Shown: in pieces, positions 27,269-35,380 of the stretch | How positions within the stretch are numbered: position 1 is the first letter of the stretch | Layout: the number at the start of each line of letters is the position of its first letter | Assembly (NCBI RefSeq): GCF_009602705.1 | Contig: NZ_VSWH01000001.1 | Span: 2,356,001-2,420,000, forward strand | Direction: 5' to 3' | DNA: 64,000 bases | Origin: Chryseobacterium vaccae | GTDB taxonomy: Bacteria > Bacteroidota > Bacteroidia > Flavobacteriales > Weeksellaceae | Made by a program: the position numbers and the translations under genes | The notes under the pieces: model-generated | What the model saw: only the letters and a program-made list of their open reading frames with translations | Databases searched by the model: none | Told to the model about the DNA's origin: nothing

Positions 27269-27973
27269 ATGCCACATATTTTATTAGTAGAAGATGACGA
27301 CAGACTTTCCAGACTTATCACAAAAGGGCTTCAGGAAGCTGAATTTGAAGTAAGTATGGCTTATGACGGAATGACAGGTCTAAAACTAGCATTGCAAAAG
27401 GATTTTGACCTGGTTGTAACCGATATTGTCCTTCCCAAAAAAAGCGGTCTTGAATTCTGTAATGAACTTAAGGCTTTGAAACCTGATCTTCCAGTAGTTA
27501 TGCTTACCGCACTGGGCACCACGGATGACAAGCTTGAAGGGTTTGATGCCGGAGCGGATGATTATATGACCAAACCTTTTGAAATGCGTGAGCTTGTTGC
27601 AAGAATCAGAGTTCTCTTAAAGCGCTTTTCACAACAGAAATACCAAAAAGTTTCTGTACTAAAGTATGAAGGTATTGAAATGAATCTGGAACAAAAAACA
27701 GTCAGCCGGAATCAGATCCCTATAAAACTGACCCCGAAAGAGTTCAATCTCCTGAAATTTATGCTGGAAAATTCCGAAAAAGTTCTTTCTCGCGGTGAAA
27801 TTGCTGAAAAGGTATGGGAAACCCACTTTGATACCGGAACGAACTTTATTGACGTATATATTAACTATCTGCGAAAGAAAATTGATAAAGATTTTGAAAT
27901 TAAACTGATCCACACCAAAGCCGGTATGGGATTTATCCTGAAGAAAGATTATGAAACAGGGGTTATCTCTTAA
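27269..27973 (+). CDS. OmpR/PhoB-family response regulator
   Basis: 234 residues from ATG 27269 (MPHILLVEDDDR). Receiver domain 1-120 with the acidic pair at Glu8/Asp9-11, phospho-acceptor Asp52 (VVTDIVLP), Thr80 (MLTALG) and Lys102 (YMTKPFE). A winged-helix DNA-binding domain follows, with LTPKEFNLLKFMLENSEKVLSRGEIAEKVW and NFIDVYINYLRKKID. Cytoplasmic transcription factor activated by the histidine kinase 52 bp downstream. This family binds direct repeats with ~11-bp spacing, like the four sites before mgtC 2.5 kb away. A regulatory link is an inference. Confidence 0.95.
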   Translation: MPHILLVEDDDRLSRLITKGLQEAEFEVSMAYDGMTGLKLALQKDFDLVVTDIVLPKKSGLEFCNELKALKPDLPVVMLTALGTTDDKLEGFDAGADDYMTKPFEMRELVARIRVLLKRFSQQKYQKVSVLKYEGIEMNLEQKTVSRNQIPIKLTPKEFNLLKFMLENSEKVLSRGEIAEKVWETHFDTGTNFIDVYINYLRKKIDKDFEIKLIHTKAGMGFILKKDYETGVIS

Positions 27974-28025
27974 AAAAATCTGTCATAAAATATAAACTGC
28001 AAACAGTAAACCAACCCGATCAAAG

Positions 28026-29387
28026 ATGAAAATAAGAACCAGACTTACCCTGCTTTTTACCCTGATCACGGCGATGCTTCTGGGTATTTACAGTTTTTCT
28101 ATTTATTATTCATCGAAAGATGCCCGGGAAAAATCTTTTTACGGTGAACTGCAAAATGAAGCGATTGCCAAGGCCGATCTGTTTTTCCAAAGTTCACTGC
28201 CCGAACAGGAAATGCATCAACTTTACAAAAACAACAACAGAACCCTTAATGAAGTTCAGGTGGCTATCTATGACATCAACAATCAGCTTGTTTATCATGA
28301 TGATGCCAAAGTAGATTATGTAAAAGAAAATCCGGAGATGCTCTCACAGATATTCCGGAAAAATACCATCACGTTCTTCTTGGATGACTTACAGGTTATC
28401 GGAATGGTTTATCGTTATCAGGGAAAATCATATGCCGTGACAGCTGCTGCTTATGATCAATACGGCTATGAATACCTCACCCATCTGTTGACCATCAGCA
28501 TTATTTCTTTCATCAGCATTCTGATCCTGATTTATCTGGCCGGAATATTTCTTTCCAAAAAGACCTTAAGCCCTCTGAGTGGAATGGTAAATCAGATTAA
28601 AAAAATTACGGCAGGAAAGTTACAGTTAAGGCTGAAGACCACTCAGGAAAAGGATGAACTTAACGAACTGGCTCTGAGTTTCAACGGAATGCTGGAACGT
28701 TTGGAAAATTCATTTGATGCCCAGAAATATTTCGTTTCCAATATTTCGCACGAACTCAGAACTCCATTATCCGCTATTATTACCGAACTGGAACTGGCTT
28801 CCCAAAAAGACCAGACCAAAGAAGAATATCAGCAAACCATTCAATATGCATTGGAAGACGCCCGTAATATGGCTAAGCTGTCCAACAGCTTAATGGATCT
28901 TGCCAAAGCAAGCTACGATCCCAATGAAATCAGTTTTTCTGAAGTAAGACTTGATGAAGTTCTTCTGGAATCATACTCCAGAATAATAAAGGAAAATTTC
29001 CAATATAAAGTTTCATTGAATATTGAGGATACTGTAGAAGAACACCAGTTAATTATTCAGGGAAATGAATATCTTCTGCAGGTGGCTTTCAATAACCTCA
29101 TCGACAATGCCTGCAAATATTCACCGGAACATACATGTTTTATTAATGTAATGACCAATAATAAAAAGCTTTATATCCGTTTTGTCAACACAGGAATTAT
29201 CATCGCTCCGGAGGATTTGAAGCATATTTTTGAACCTTTTTACAGAAGTGAAACCTCCAGGAAAGAAAAGGGTCATGGGATTGGGCTTTTCCTTACTGAA
29301 AAGATTATTAACCTTCATGAAGCCCATATTTCCGTAACCTCTGATGCTGATAAAACGGTTTTCACAACCGTATTTGAAACTAGTTGA
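28026..29387 (+). CDS. Sensor histidine kinase
   Basis: 453 residues. TM1 at ~7-28, periplasmic sensor part ~29-150, TM2 ~153-175, HAMP (SKKTLSPLSGMVNQIKKITAGKLQLRLK), HisKA with phospho-His about 242 in FVSNISHELRTPLSAII, and HATPase_c with the N box (FNNLIDNACKYS) and G box (KEKGHGIGLFL). The layout matches the heavy-metal/envelope-stress class that pairs with OmpR regulators. The ligand is unknown. It is the second gene of the two-component operon. Confidence 0.95.
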   Translation: MKIRTRLTLLFTLITAMLLGIYSFSIYYSSKDAREKSFYGELQNEAIAKADLFFQSSLPEQEMHQLYKNNNRTLNEVQVAIYDINNQLVYHDDAKVDYVKENPEMLSQIFRKNTITFFLDDLQVIGMVYRYQGKSYAVTAAAYDQYGYEYLTHLLTISIISFISILILIYLAGIFLSKKTLSPLSGMVNQIKKITAGKLQLRLKTTQEKDELNELALSFNGMLERLENSFDAQKYFVSNISHELRTPLSAIITELELASQKDQTKEEYQQTIQYALEDARNMAKLSNSLMDLAKASYDPNEISFSEVRLDEVLLESYSRIIKENFQYKVSLNIEDTVEEHQLIIQGNEYLLQVAFNNLIDNACKYSPEHTCFINVMTNNKKLYIRFVNTGIIIAPEDLKHIFEPFYRSETSRKEKGHGIGLFLTEKIINLHEAHISVTSDADKTVFTTVFETS

Positions 29388-29409
29388 ATGCAATCTTTTA
29401 TTCTCCTAC

Positions 29410-30255
29410 CTAATGTTTGGCCGCCTTGCCAAAAACTGTAGTTCCTATACTCGCCGTTATAACACAGGCAATAGAAACCCATTGTAAAAAAGTTAAATTT
29501 TCACTCAGGAATATGAATCCTGAAAGTGCTGCAAATGCAGGCTCCAGACTCATAAGGATACTGAAAGTCTTTGCCGGAAGCTTTTTTAACGCCATCATCT
29601 CCAAAGAAAAAGGCAATGCACTCGACAGGATGGCTACTCCCAGACCTTTTAAGAAAATCGTTGGTGTAATATTGAAAACAGCACCATCCCATAATGTAAA
29701 AGGAATGATGACAAGACTTGCAAATAACATCCCTGTAGTCACTGCGTCTTTTCCATCCATTATTTTAGCGACTTTTCCGCCCATGACAATATAACCTGCC
29801 CAGAATAATCCTGCAAGAAAGGCAAGTCCAAGGCCTAGCAAATCAATATGATTACTTTTCCAGGGAACAATGAGTAAAATACCGACACAAGCCAGTAATG
29901 CCCACACTACATCCAGCAGCTTCCGGGACAGTGCAATGGCAAGGAACAAAGGCCCGGCAAATTCTACCGTAACAGCTAATCCTAGCGGAATTCTTTGGAT
30001 AGCCATATAAAAGATAAGATTCATCGCAGCCAGTCCTATTCCGTACATCGCACAATACAGCCATTTTTGTCTGGTAAATTCTGAAAATTTCGGACGGTTA
30101 ATGATCATCAGCAAAACAGCCGAAAGTACAATCCTTAAAGTCACAGTTCCAATCGCTCCTATTGCAGGGAAAAGCTGTTTGGCAATGGAAGCTCCGCCCT
30201 GCACGCAGATAATGGCTAAAAGTGTGGCAGATATGGCTGTGTTTGTCTTCTTCAT
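29410..30255 (-). CDS. EamA-family (RhtA-like) exporter
   Basis: 281 residues, ten predicted TM helices in two EamA repeats. Features such as FPAIGAIGTVTLRIVLSAVLLMII, IPLGLAVTVEFAGPLFLAI, LGLGLAFLAGLFWAGYIVMGGKVAK and SSALPFSLEMMALKKLPAKTFSILMSLEPAFAALSGFIFL are close to the threonine/homoserine exporter RhtA. It likely exports amino acids or related metabolites across the inner membrane. The substrate is not shown by sequence. Convergent with the histidine kinase gene. Confidence 0.9.
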   Translation of the reverse strand: MKKTNTAISATLLAIICVQGGASIAKQLFPAIGAIGTVTLRIVLSAVLLMIINRPKFSEFTRQKWLYCAMYGIGLAAMNLIFYMAIQRIPLGLAVTVEFAGPLFLAIALSRKLLDVVWALLACVGILLIVPWKSNHIDLLGLGLAFLAGLFWAGYIVMGGKVAKIMDGKDAVTTGMLFASLVIIPFTLWDGAVFNITPTIFLKGLGVAILSSALPFSLEMMALKKLPAKTFSILMSLEPAFAALSGFIFLSENLTFLQWVSIACVITASIGTTVFGKAAKH

Positions 30256-30480
30256 GGGTAAAATATATCTCTCTTTGAAAAATGAACCTCCGAAATTTAC
30301 TGACTACTTTTCTTAAAAACATATCAGTGTCCAGAACCATTCCATATGAAATGATGATCGTTCAAAATTATTGAAAATTTAATTGTATAAATAATTTTTA
30401 ATCCGAATTAGGAACAAAAACAATCAGAAGCCGGCATCATTCTTCAGCCCCGGAAACCTTTAAGATATGAAAAAAAACAT

Positions 30481-30521
30481 TTTCCTAATGATTTTCTAAT
30501 ACTATTCTAAAGGTTTTCTAA
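30481..30521 (+). promoter_or_regulatory. Four direct repeats, 11-bp period, before mgtC
   Basis: TTTCCTAA (30481), TTTTCTAA (30492), TATTCTAA (30503) and TTTTCTAA (30514) start exactly 11 bp apart, ending just upstream of where the -33 element should be. The promoter has a good -7 but no clear -33, as is usual for activator-dependent promoters. Direct repeats one helical turn apart are typical of OmpR/PhoB-type regulators. The 30256-30480 part of the space shows no gene. Confidence 0.65.
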
Positions 30522-30544
30522 CTGTAAAAAAAAGATTTCATTTC

Positions 30545-30552
30545 TACTTTTG
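30545..30552 (+). promoter_or_regulatory. -7 element of the mgtC-czc operon
   Basis: TACTTTTG, exact match to TAnnTTTG. The expected start near 30558 gives a leader of about 113 nt that contains the small ORF at 30573-30617 and a hairpin before the mgtC start. Confidence 0.6.
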
Positions 30553-30572
30553 CGCAGTAAAAAATAAAGCAT

Positions 30573-30617
30573 ATGGACCCAGATCCTTACCGTCATTATC
30601 AATCTTTAAAGCTTTAG
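30573..30617 (+). CDS. MgtL-like leader peptide ORF
   Basis: A 14-codon ORF, MDPDPYRHYQSLKL then TAG, in the leader of mgtC. It resembles the enterobacterial leader peptide MgtL ([17 protein letters not shown]) of the Mg2+ transporter gene mgtA: the same Met-acidic-Pro-Asp-Pro start with Pro at positions 3 and 5, basic residues in the middle, and LKL near the end. In MgtL such an acidic/Pro start destabilises translating ribosomes at low Mg2+ and controls the downstream gene. Here the ORF lies after a good -7 element and before a gene of the MgtC family. It may be convergent. Functionality is inferred from these coincidences; no expression evidence is available. Confidence 0.6.
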   Translation: MDPDPYRHYQSLKL

Positions 30618-30645
30618 TTGTACCCACTTTTCCCGTACAGCTGAA
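30613..30645 (+). promoter_or_regulatory. Leader hairpin including the small-ORF stop codon
   Basis: TTTAGTTGTAC (30613-30623) pairs with GTACAGCTGAA (30635-30645): 11 bp including two G-U pairs, with an 11-nt loop. The TAG of the leader ORF lies in the 5' arm, so a ribosome completing or leaving the ORF would control folding. The 3' arm ends about 25 nt before the mgtC ATG. No T-tract follows, so it would act on translation or Rho access, not as an intrinsic terminator. Confidence 0.5.
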
Positions 30646-30670
30646 AGGCTTTGTAAAAACAGGAAAAGTT

Positions 30671-31153
30671 ATGAATACATTTGAATTTACCCTTCGTTTA
30701 TTAGTTGCATTCTGCTTAGGAGCTGGCATAGGTTTCGAAAGACAGTGGCGTAAAAAAAACGCAGGTCTCCGTACCAATACCTTAGTTTGCATAGGCTCAG
30801 CAGCATTTGTATTAATTGCCGTCAGAATCGGTGGTGACGCTGCCGGGAGAATTACCTCCTATATTGTCAGCGGCGTCGGATTTCTAGGCGGCGGTGTGAT
30901 TATGAAAGATGGTCTCACCGTCCGGGGTCTCAATACCGCAGCTACTTTATGGTGTTCCGCAGCTATAGGCGCTTTGTGCGCATTAGGATATTCTAAAGAG
31001 GCACTTATTACCGTTTTCTTCATTGTCTCTACGAATATATTTCTCAGACCTTCTTTATCCGGTCAGAAGAAAACCCGAAGTAAAAAACTGGTCATCATGA
31101 AGAAAAAGAACCATACAAAAGAAAAAATAAGCAACAGCACTCAATTTAATTAG
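30671..31153 (+). CDS. MgtC/SapB family membrane protein
   Basis: 160 residues with about four TM helices. Family motifs: LRLLVAFCLGAGIGFERQWRKKNAGLRTNTLVCIGSAAFVL at the start, SGVGFLGGGVIMKDGLTVRGLNTAATLWCSAAIG in the middle. The C-terminal ~35 residues are Lys-rich (KKTRSKKLVIMKKKN). MgtC proteins of pathogens inhibit ATP synthase and help survival at low Mg2+; others are of unknown role. It is preceded by GGAAAAG as a possible ribosome binding site. It is the first gene of a tight operon with a heavy-metal RND pump (4 bp to the adaptor gene), which ties it to metal homeostasis. Confidence 0.93.
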   Translation: MNTFEFTLRLLVAFCLGAGIGFERQWRKKNAGLRTNTLVCIGSAAFVLIAVRIGGDAAGRITSYIVSGVGFLGGGVIMKDGLTVRGLNTAATLWCSAAIGALCALGYSKEALITVFFIVSTNIFLRPSLSGQKKTRSKKLVIMKKKNHTKEKISNSTQFN

Positions 31154-31157
31154 CATC

Positions 31158-32258
31158 ATGAAAAAAATAATCTTATGCAGCAGCATTCTCTTTACGATCT
31201 CCTGTAAGGACAGTCTTTCCCATAAAAATACAGATCAGGAACTCACTATCAAAAACGGGCAGATCACTGTTCCTGAGAACAACCCGGTTTTCAAAAAAAT
31301 AAAAACTGAAACCGTTACGGAACAGGAACATAGCGATGGTATTGTTTCAGCAGGAACTATTCAGGCCATTCCTAATCGTTATGCGGAAATTGCCAGTCCT
31401 TTTTCCGGAAGAATTACAAAATCCTATATCCGTCTCGGTCAAAATGTTTCAGCCAACAGTCCACTTTTTGAAATTCTTTCCTCGGATTACTTTTCCGTTC
31501 AGAAAGACTATACAGATGCTTTGAATGAGGTACAGCTTGCAGAAAAAAACTACAGACGCCAGCAGGATCTGGTAAAACATGGAGTGGGTATCCAAAAAGA
31601 ACTAGACGAAGCTGAAACTGATTTTAAAAATAAAAAAAACTCTCTTTCCAACGCTTCTTCTGCCCTGAAAGTATATAACAGCAAAGGCGGCGGCTTAGGA
31701 AGTCCTCTTACCGTAAGAGCTCCAATCAACGGAGAAATTATCTCCAACACTATTGTGAACGGACAATACCTGAAAAGTGACGCTGAGCCTGTCATTATTA
31801 TTGCAGAACTCTCCAAAGTCTGGATTTCCGGAGATGTGAAAGAAAAAGACATTCGCTTTGTCAATACCGGAGATCATGTTTCGGTAAAAGTAAGCGCTTA
31901 TCCGGGCAGGAATATTACCGGAACAGTGTATCATATCAATGAAATCGTAGACGAAAATACCCGGAGCATAAAAGTCCTCATCGAATGTGACAATCCAGAC
32001 AGAAGCTTAAAACCAGGCATGTACGCCACTGTTAATTTCTCCACAACTCCGGAAAAAGCAGTGATGATTCCAGTTACTGCCTTAATGCAGAATGACCGTT
32101 CACAATATGTATGGGTAAAAACAGGTAAAAATCAATTTACCAAACGTTCCGTTACGACAGGGGAAACTGATCAGAAAACCACGAGAGTGATCTCAGGCCT
32201 GAAAGCAGGTGAAACCATCATGACCGAAGGCGCAATCTATATGCTGGATGCAAAATAA
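31158..32258 (+). CDS. RND efflux periplasmic adaptor (CzcB/CusB-like)
   Basis: 366 residues. Lipoprotein signal (MKKIILCSSILFTISC, Cys16). Membrane-fusion-protein layout: barrel-sandwich lipoyl halves (RYAEIASPFSGRITKSYIRLGQNVSANSPLFEI and PLTVRAPINGEIISNTIVNGQYLKSDAEPVIII) around an alpha-hairpin (QKDYTDALNEVQLAEKNYRRQQDLVKHGVG). A beta-barrel domain follows (VKVSAYPGRNITGTVYHINEIVDENTRSIKVLIECDN). Joins the inner-membrane pump to the outer-membrane channel. No N-terminal metal-binding Met/His motif is obvious, so the metal cannot be named. Confidence 0.93.
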   Translation: MKKIILCSSILFTISCKDSLSHKNTDQELTIKNGQITVPENNPVFKKIKTETVTEQEHSDGIVSAGTIQAIPNRYAEIASPFSGRITKSYIRLGQNVSANSPLFEILSSDYFSVQKDYTDALNEVQLAEKNYRRQQDLVKHGVGIQKELDEAETDFKNKKNSLSNASSALKVYNSKGGGLGSPLTVRAPINGEIISNTIVNGQYLKSDAEPVIIIAELSKVWISGDVKEKDIRFVNTGDHVSVKVSAYPGRNITGTVYHINEIVDENTRSIKVLIECDNPDRSLKPGMYATVNFSTTPEKAVMIPVTALMQNDRSQYVWVKTGKNQFTKRSVTTGETDQKTTRVISGLKAGETIMTEGAIYMLDAK

Positions 32259-32284
32259 TGTGAAACCCTACGAAATCAAGAACA

Positions 32285-35200
32285 ATGAAGAAATTACTTA
32301 CAATCTCTATGCAGAAAAGATGGCTGATGCTAGCCCTCTTCCTTTTACTCGGGTTCTTCGGTTACTATTCCTGGACCAGATTATCGGTGGAAGCTTACCC
32401 TGATATCGCCGACGTTACTTCACAAGTGGTCACTCAGGTTCCGGGATTGGCTGCTGAAGAAGTGGAACAGCAAATCACCATACCTTTGGAGCGTTCTCTT
32501 AACGGACTTCCGGGAATGCATGTGATGCGAAGCAAAAGTACATTTGGACTATCCATCATTACAATGGTTTTTGATGATGGGATTGATGACTATTGGGCAA
32601 GACAGCGCATCCAGGAGAGATTATCGGATGTAACACTTCCTTATGATGCCCAGCCGGGGCTCGACCCTCTTACTTCTCCTATCGGCGAAGTCTATCGATA
32701 TATTATCGAAAGCAACAATCACAGTCTCCGGGAATTAACCGATTTACAGAAATTCGTGATTATTCCACGTATCAAGCAGGTTTCCGGAATTGCAGATGTC
32801 ACCAACTTTGGTGGGATTACGACTCAGTTTCAGATTGAAGTGGATCCCCATAAACTCGAACAGTACGGGCTCTCTTTATCTGAAGTTACAGAGACCATTT
32901 CCAAAAACAATGTCAGTGCCGGAGGAAGTATGCTTCCCCGCGGAAATCTGGCCTATGTCATCCGGGGGATAGGTCTTGTCAAGGATTTAAATGATCTTGG
33001 TAAAATTGTGGTAAAAACCGAAAATGGCGTTCCTGTCTTTCTCAACGATGTAGGAACATTAAAATACGGAAACCTGGAAAGAAAAGGCATTCTCGGTTAT
33101 ACCGACAGAAAGAGAAACTATTCCGAAAGTGTAGAAGGTATTGTACTTTTATTAAGAGGACAAAACCCGTCACAGGTTCTGGAAGGAGTACATCTGGCGG
33201 TAGACGAATTAAATAATGAAATTCTTCCGGCAGGAGTAAAAATTCATCCTTTTTTAGACAGAACTGATCTTGTAGAAACAACCCTTCATACCGTTTCCCA
33301 TACCCTTACCGAAGGAATTGTATTGGTCATCATCGTACTGATTGTATTCCTGGGAAGCTGGAGAGGGGCATTGCTGGTCGCTATTACGATTCCTATTTCT
33401 CTGTTGTTTGCTTTTATTCTGATGCATTTCACCAATATTCCTGCCAATCTTCTTTCCCTCGGAGCTATTGATTTTGGAATTATTGTAGACGGAGCCATCG
33501 TGATGCTGGAAACCATCCTGAAAAAAAGAGAAGAAAACCAGCAAGAATCATTGGAAGAAAAAAGCATTACCCAAAGGGTGATTGAAGTCGCTAAACCTAT
33601 TTTCTTTTCCACCATCATTATTATTACCGCCTATCTTCCGCTGTTTGCCTTTGAAAGAGTAGAGAAAAAACTATTTACTCCAATGGCTTTCACCATAGGT
33701 TATGCCCTTTTGGGAGCGCTTGCAGTCGCATTACTTTTAATTCCGGGACTGGCCTATGTTATTTACCGTAAACCAAGAAAAATATACCATAACAGATGGC
33801 TGGAAAAAATAGCTGCTGCCTATGGAAACAGAATAGATCACATTATGCTTACACCCAAAAAAGTGATTTTGCCAATAAGCATTGTTCTGCTGTCCGCAGG
33901 AATTCTGTCTTATACTGTGGGAAAAGATTTTCTTCCTGAGCTGGATGAAGGTTCCATATGGCTGCAGGTACAGCTTCCTCCCGGTATTTCTTTAGTCAAA
34001 TCAAAGGAAATGAGCGATACACTGCGTGCAAGAACCCTGAAGCATCCGGAGATTACGTATATGATGATTCAGGCAGGACGTAATGATGATGGAACAGACC
34101 CGTGGACAGCTTCCCATTTTGAAGTTTCCATCGGCATAAAGCCATACAGTGAGTGGCCTTCCGGAAAAACAAAAGCAGACCTGATTAAAGAACTGGCTGA
34201 AGATTATAAAGAAATACCCGGATTCACCGTAGGGTTCTCACAGCCGATGATTGACGGGGTCATGGATAAAATATCAGGAGCTCACAGCGAGCTGGTCGTA
34301 AAAGTATATGGTGAGGACTTCAAAGAAACCAGAAGAATTGCCGAAAACGTGCTATCCACCTTAAATAAAGTTCCTGGTTCTGCCGATCTGGCCATTGATC
34401 AGGAGCCTCCACTCCCCCAGTTACAAATCATTGCCGACCGGGATAAGATCGCACAATATGGATTGAATGTAGCGGATGTGGCAGACCTCATCGAAGTAGC
34501 TTTAGGTGGAAAAGCGATCTCCCAGATCTTTATCGGTAATAAAGTCTATGACATTTCCTGCAGATATACTGAAGACAGCCGTGATACTCCTGATAAAATC
34601 GGAAACCTGATGCTGACCTCAGCTTCCGGAGCAAAAATTCCGTTATCTCAGGTAGCAGAAGTAAAATTAAGTACCGGAGAAAGCACCATTACCCGGGAAA
34701 TGAATAAGCGGCATCTTACCGTAAAGCTCAATTTAAGGGGAACCGATCTTTCTTCCTTCCTGAAAAAAGCTCAGGATAAGATTGAAAAAGACATTCAATA
34801 TAATCATGATAAATACCAGATCAAATGGGGAGGACAATTTGAAAACCAGAACAGGGCTTATTCAAGACTCGCCTTTATTGTTCCTTTGGCACTGGCTATT
34901 ATGTTTCTGTTGCTGTATGGTGCATTTGGGGATTTCAGACAGGCCTTGGTACTGATGTCGATTGTTCCTTTAGCTTTATTCGGGGGAATGCTGGCACTTA
35001 ATATAAGGGGAATGTCTCTGAACGTGTCTTCTGCGGTAGGGTTTATCGCATTATTTGGGGTTGCCATCCAAAATGGGGTGATCATGATTTCTCACATTAA
35101 CGATCTCCGTAAGAAAGGATATGCTCTGAAGCTCGCGGTAACTCAGGGAGCAAAAGACCGTTTCAGACCGGTATTAATGACCGCTACTGTTGCAGTCATT

Positions 35201-35380
35201 GGATTATTCCCCGCATCAATGGCTACAGGTATTGGCTCGGATGTGCAGCGTCCTCTGGCTACCGTAATCGTTTACGGATTGATGTTCTCTACTATTTTAA
35301 CCCTCTTCGTGCTGCCTGCTATTTATTTTATAGCTGAACGCAGCAATGAAAAACAAAATCTGACATCACATGAAAATTAG
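32285..35380 (+). CDS. Heavy-metal RND efflux pump (CzcA/CusA family)
   Basis: 1031 residues, full RND length with 12 TM helices and two large periplasmic loops. The heavy-metal (HME) subclass is shown by the TM4 motif SLGAIDFGIIVDGAIVMLE with its charged Asp/Glu residues for proton relay, plus WTRLSVEAYPDIADVTSQVVTQVPG at the N-terminus and DFLPELDEGSIWLQVQLPPG in loop 2. DFG..VDGA is typical of divalent-cation (Co/Zn/Cd/Ni) CzcA types rather than the Cu/Ag CusA type, but this is not decisive. Between the adaptor and the TolC-like gene, with an 11-bp overlap into the latter. Confidence 0.95.
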   Translation: MKKLLTISMQKRWLMLALFLLLGFFGYYSWTRLSVEAYPDIADVTSQVVTQVPGLAAEEVEQQITIPLERSLNGLPGMHVMRSKSTFGLSIITMVFDDGIDDYWARQRIQERLSDVTLPYDAQPGLDPLTSPIGEVYRYIIESNNHSLRELTDLQKFVIIPRIKQVSGIADVTNFGGITTQFQIEVDPHKLEQYGLSLSEVTETISKNNVSAGGSMLPRGNLAYVIRGIGLVKDLNDLGKIVVKTENGVPVFLNDVGTLKYGNLERKGILGYTDRKRNYSESVEGIVLLLRGQNPSQVLEGVHLAVDELNNEILPAGVKIHPFLDRTDLVETTLHTVSHTLTEGIVLVIIVLIVFLGSWRGALLVAITIPISLLFAFILMHFTNIPANLLSLGAIDFGIIVDGAIVMLETILKKREENQQESLEEKSITQRVIEVAKPIFFSTIIIITAYLPLFAFERVEKKLFTPMAFTIGYALLGALAVALLLIPGLAYVIYRKPRKIYHNRWLEKIAAAYGNRIDHIMLTPKKVILPISIVLLSAGILSYTVGKDFLPELDEGSIWLQVQLPPGISLVKSKEMSDTLRARTLKHPEITYMMIQAGRNDDGTDPWTASHFEVSIGIKPYSEWPSGKTKADLIKELAEDYKEIPGFTVGFSQPMIDGVMDKISGAHSELVVKVYGEDFKETRRIAENVLSTLNKVPGSADLAIDQEPPLPQLQIIADRDKIAQYGLNVADVADLIEVALGGKAISQIFIGNKVYDISCRYTEDSRDTPDKIGNLMLTSASGAKIPLSQVAEVKLSTGESTITREMNKRHLTVKLNLRGTDLSSFLKKAQDKIEKDIQYNHDKYQIKWGGQFENQNRAYSRLAFIVPLALAIMFLLLYGAFGDFRQALVLMSIVPLALFGGMLALNIRGMSLNVSSAVGFIALFGVAIQNGVIMISHINDLRKKGYALKLAVTQGAKDRFRPVLMTATVAVIGLFPASMATGIGSDVQRPLATVIVYGLMFSTILTLFVLPAIYFIAERSNEKQNLTSHEN

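Noticed and set aside
30545-30670. M-box (Mg2+) riboswitch upstream of mgtC
   Set aside because: The leader is only about 113 nt and shows none of the M-box helices that I could recognise; the leader ORF and a simple hairpin explain it better.
30544-30792. Open frame on the minus strand over the mgtC leader
   Set aside because: It is antisense to the promoter and to the MgtC N-terminus and has no protein-like character.
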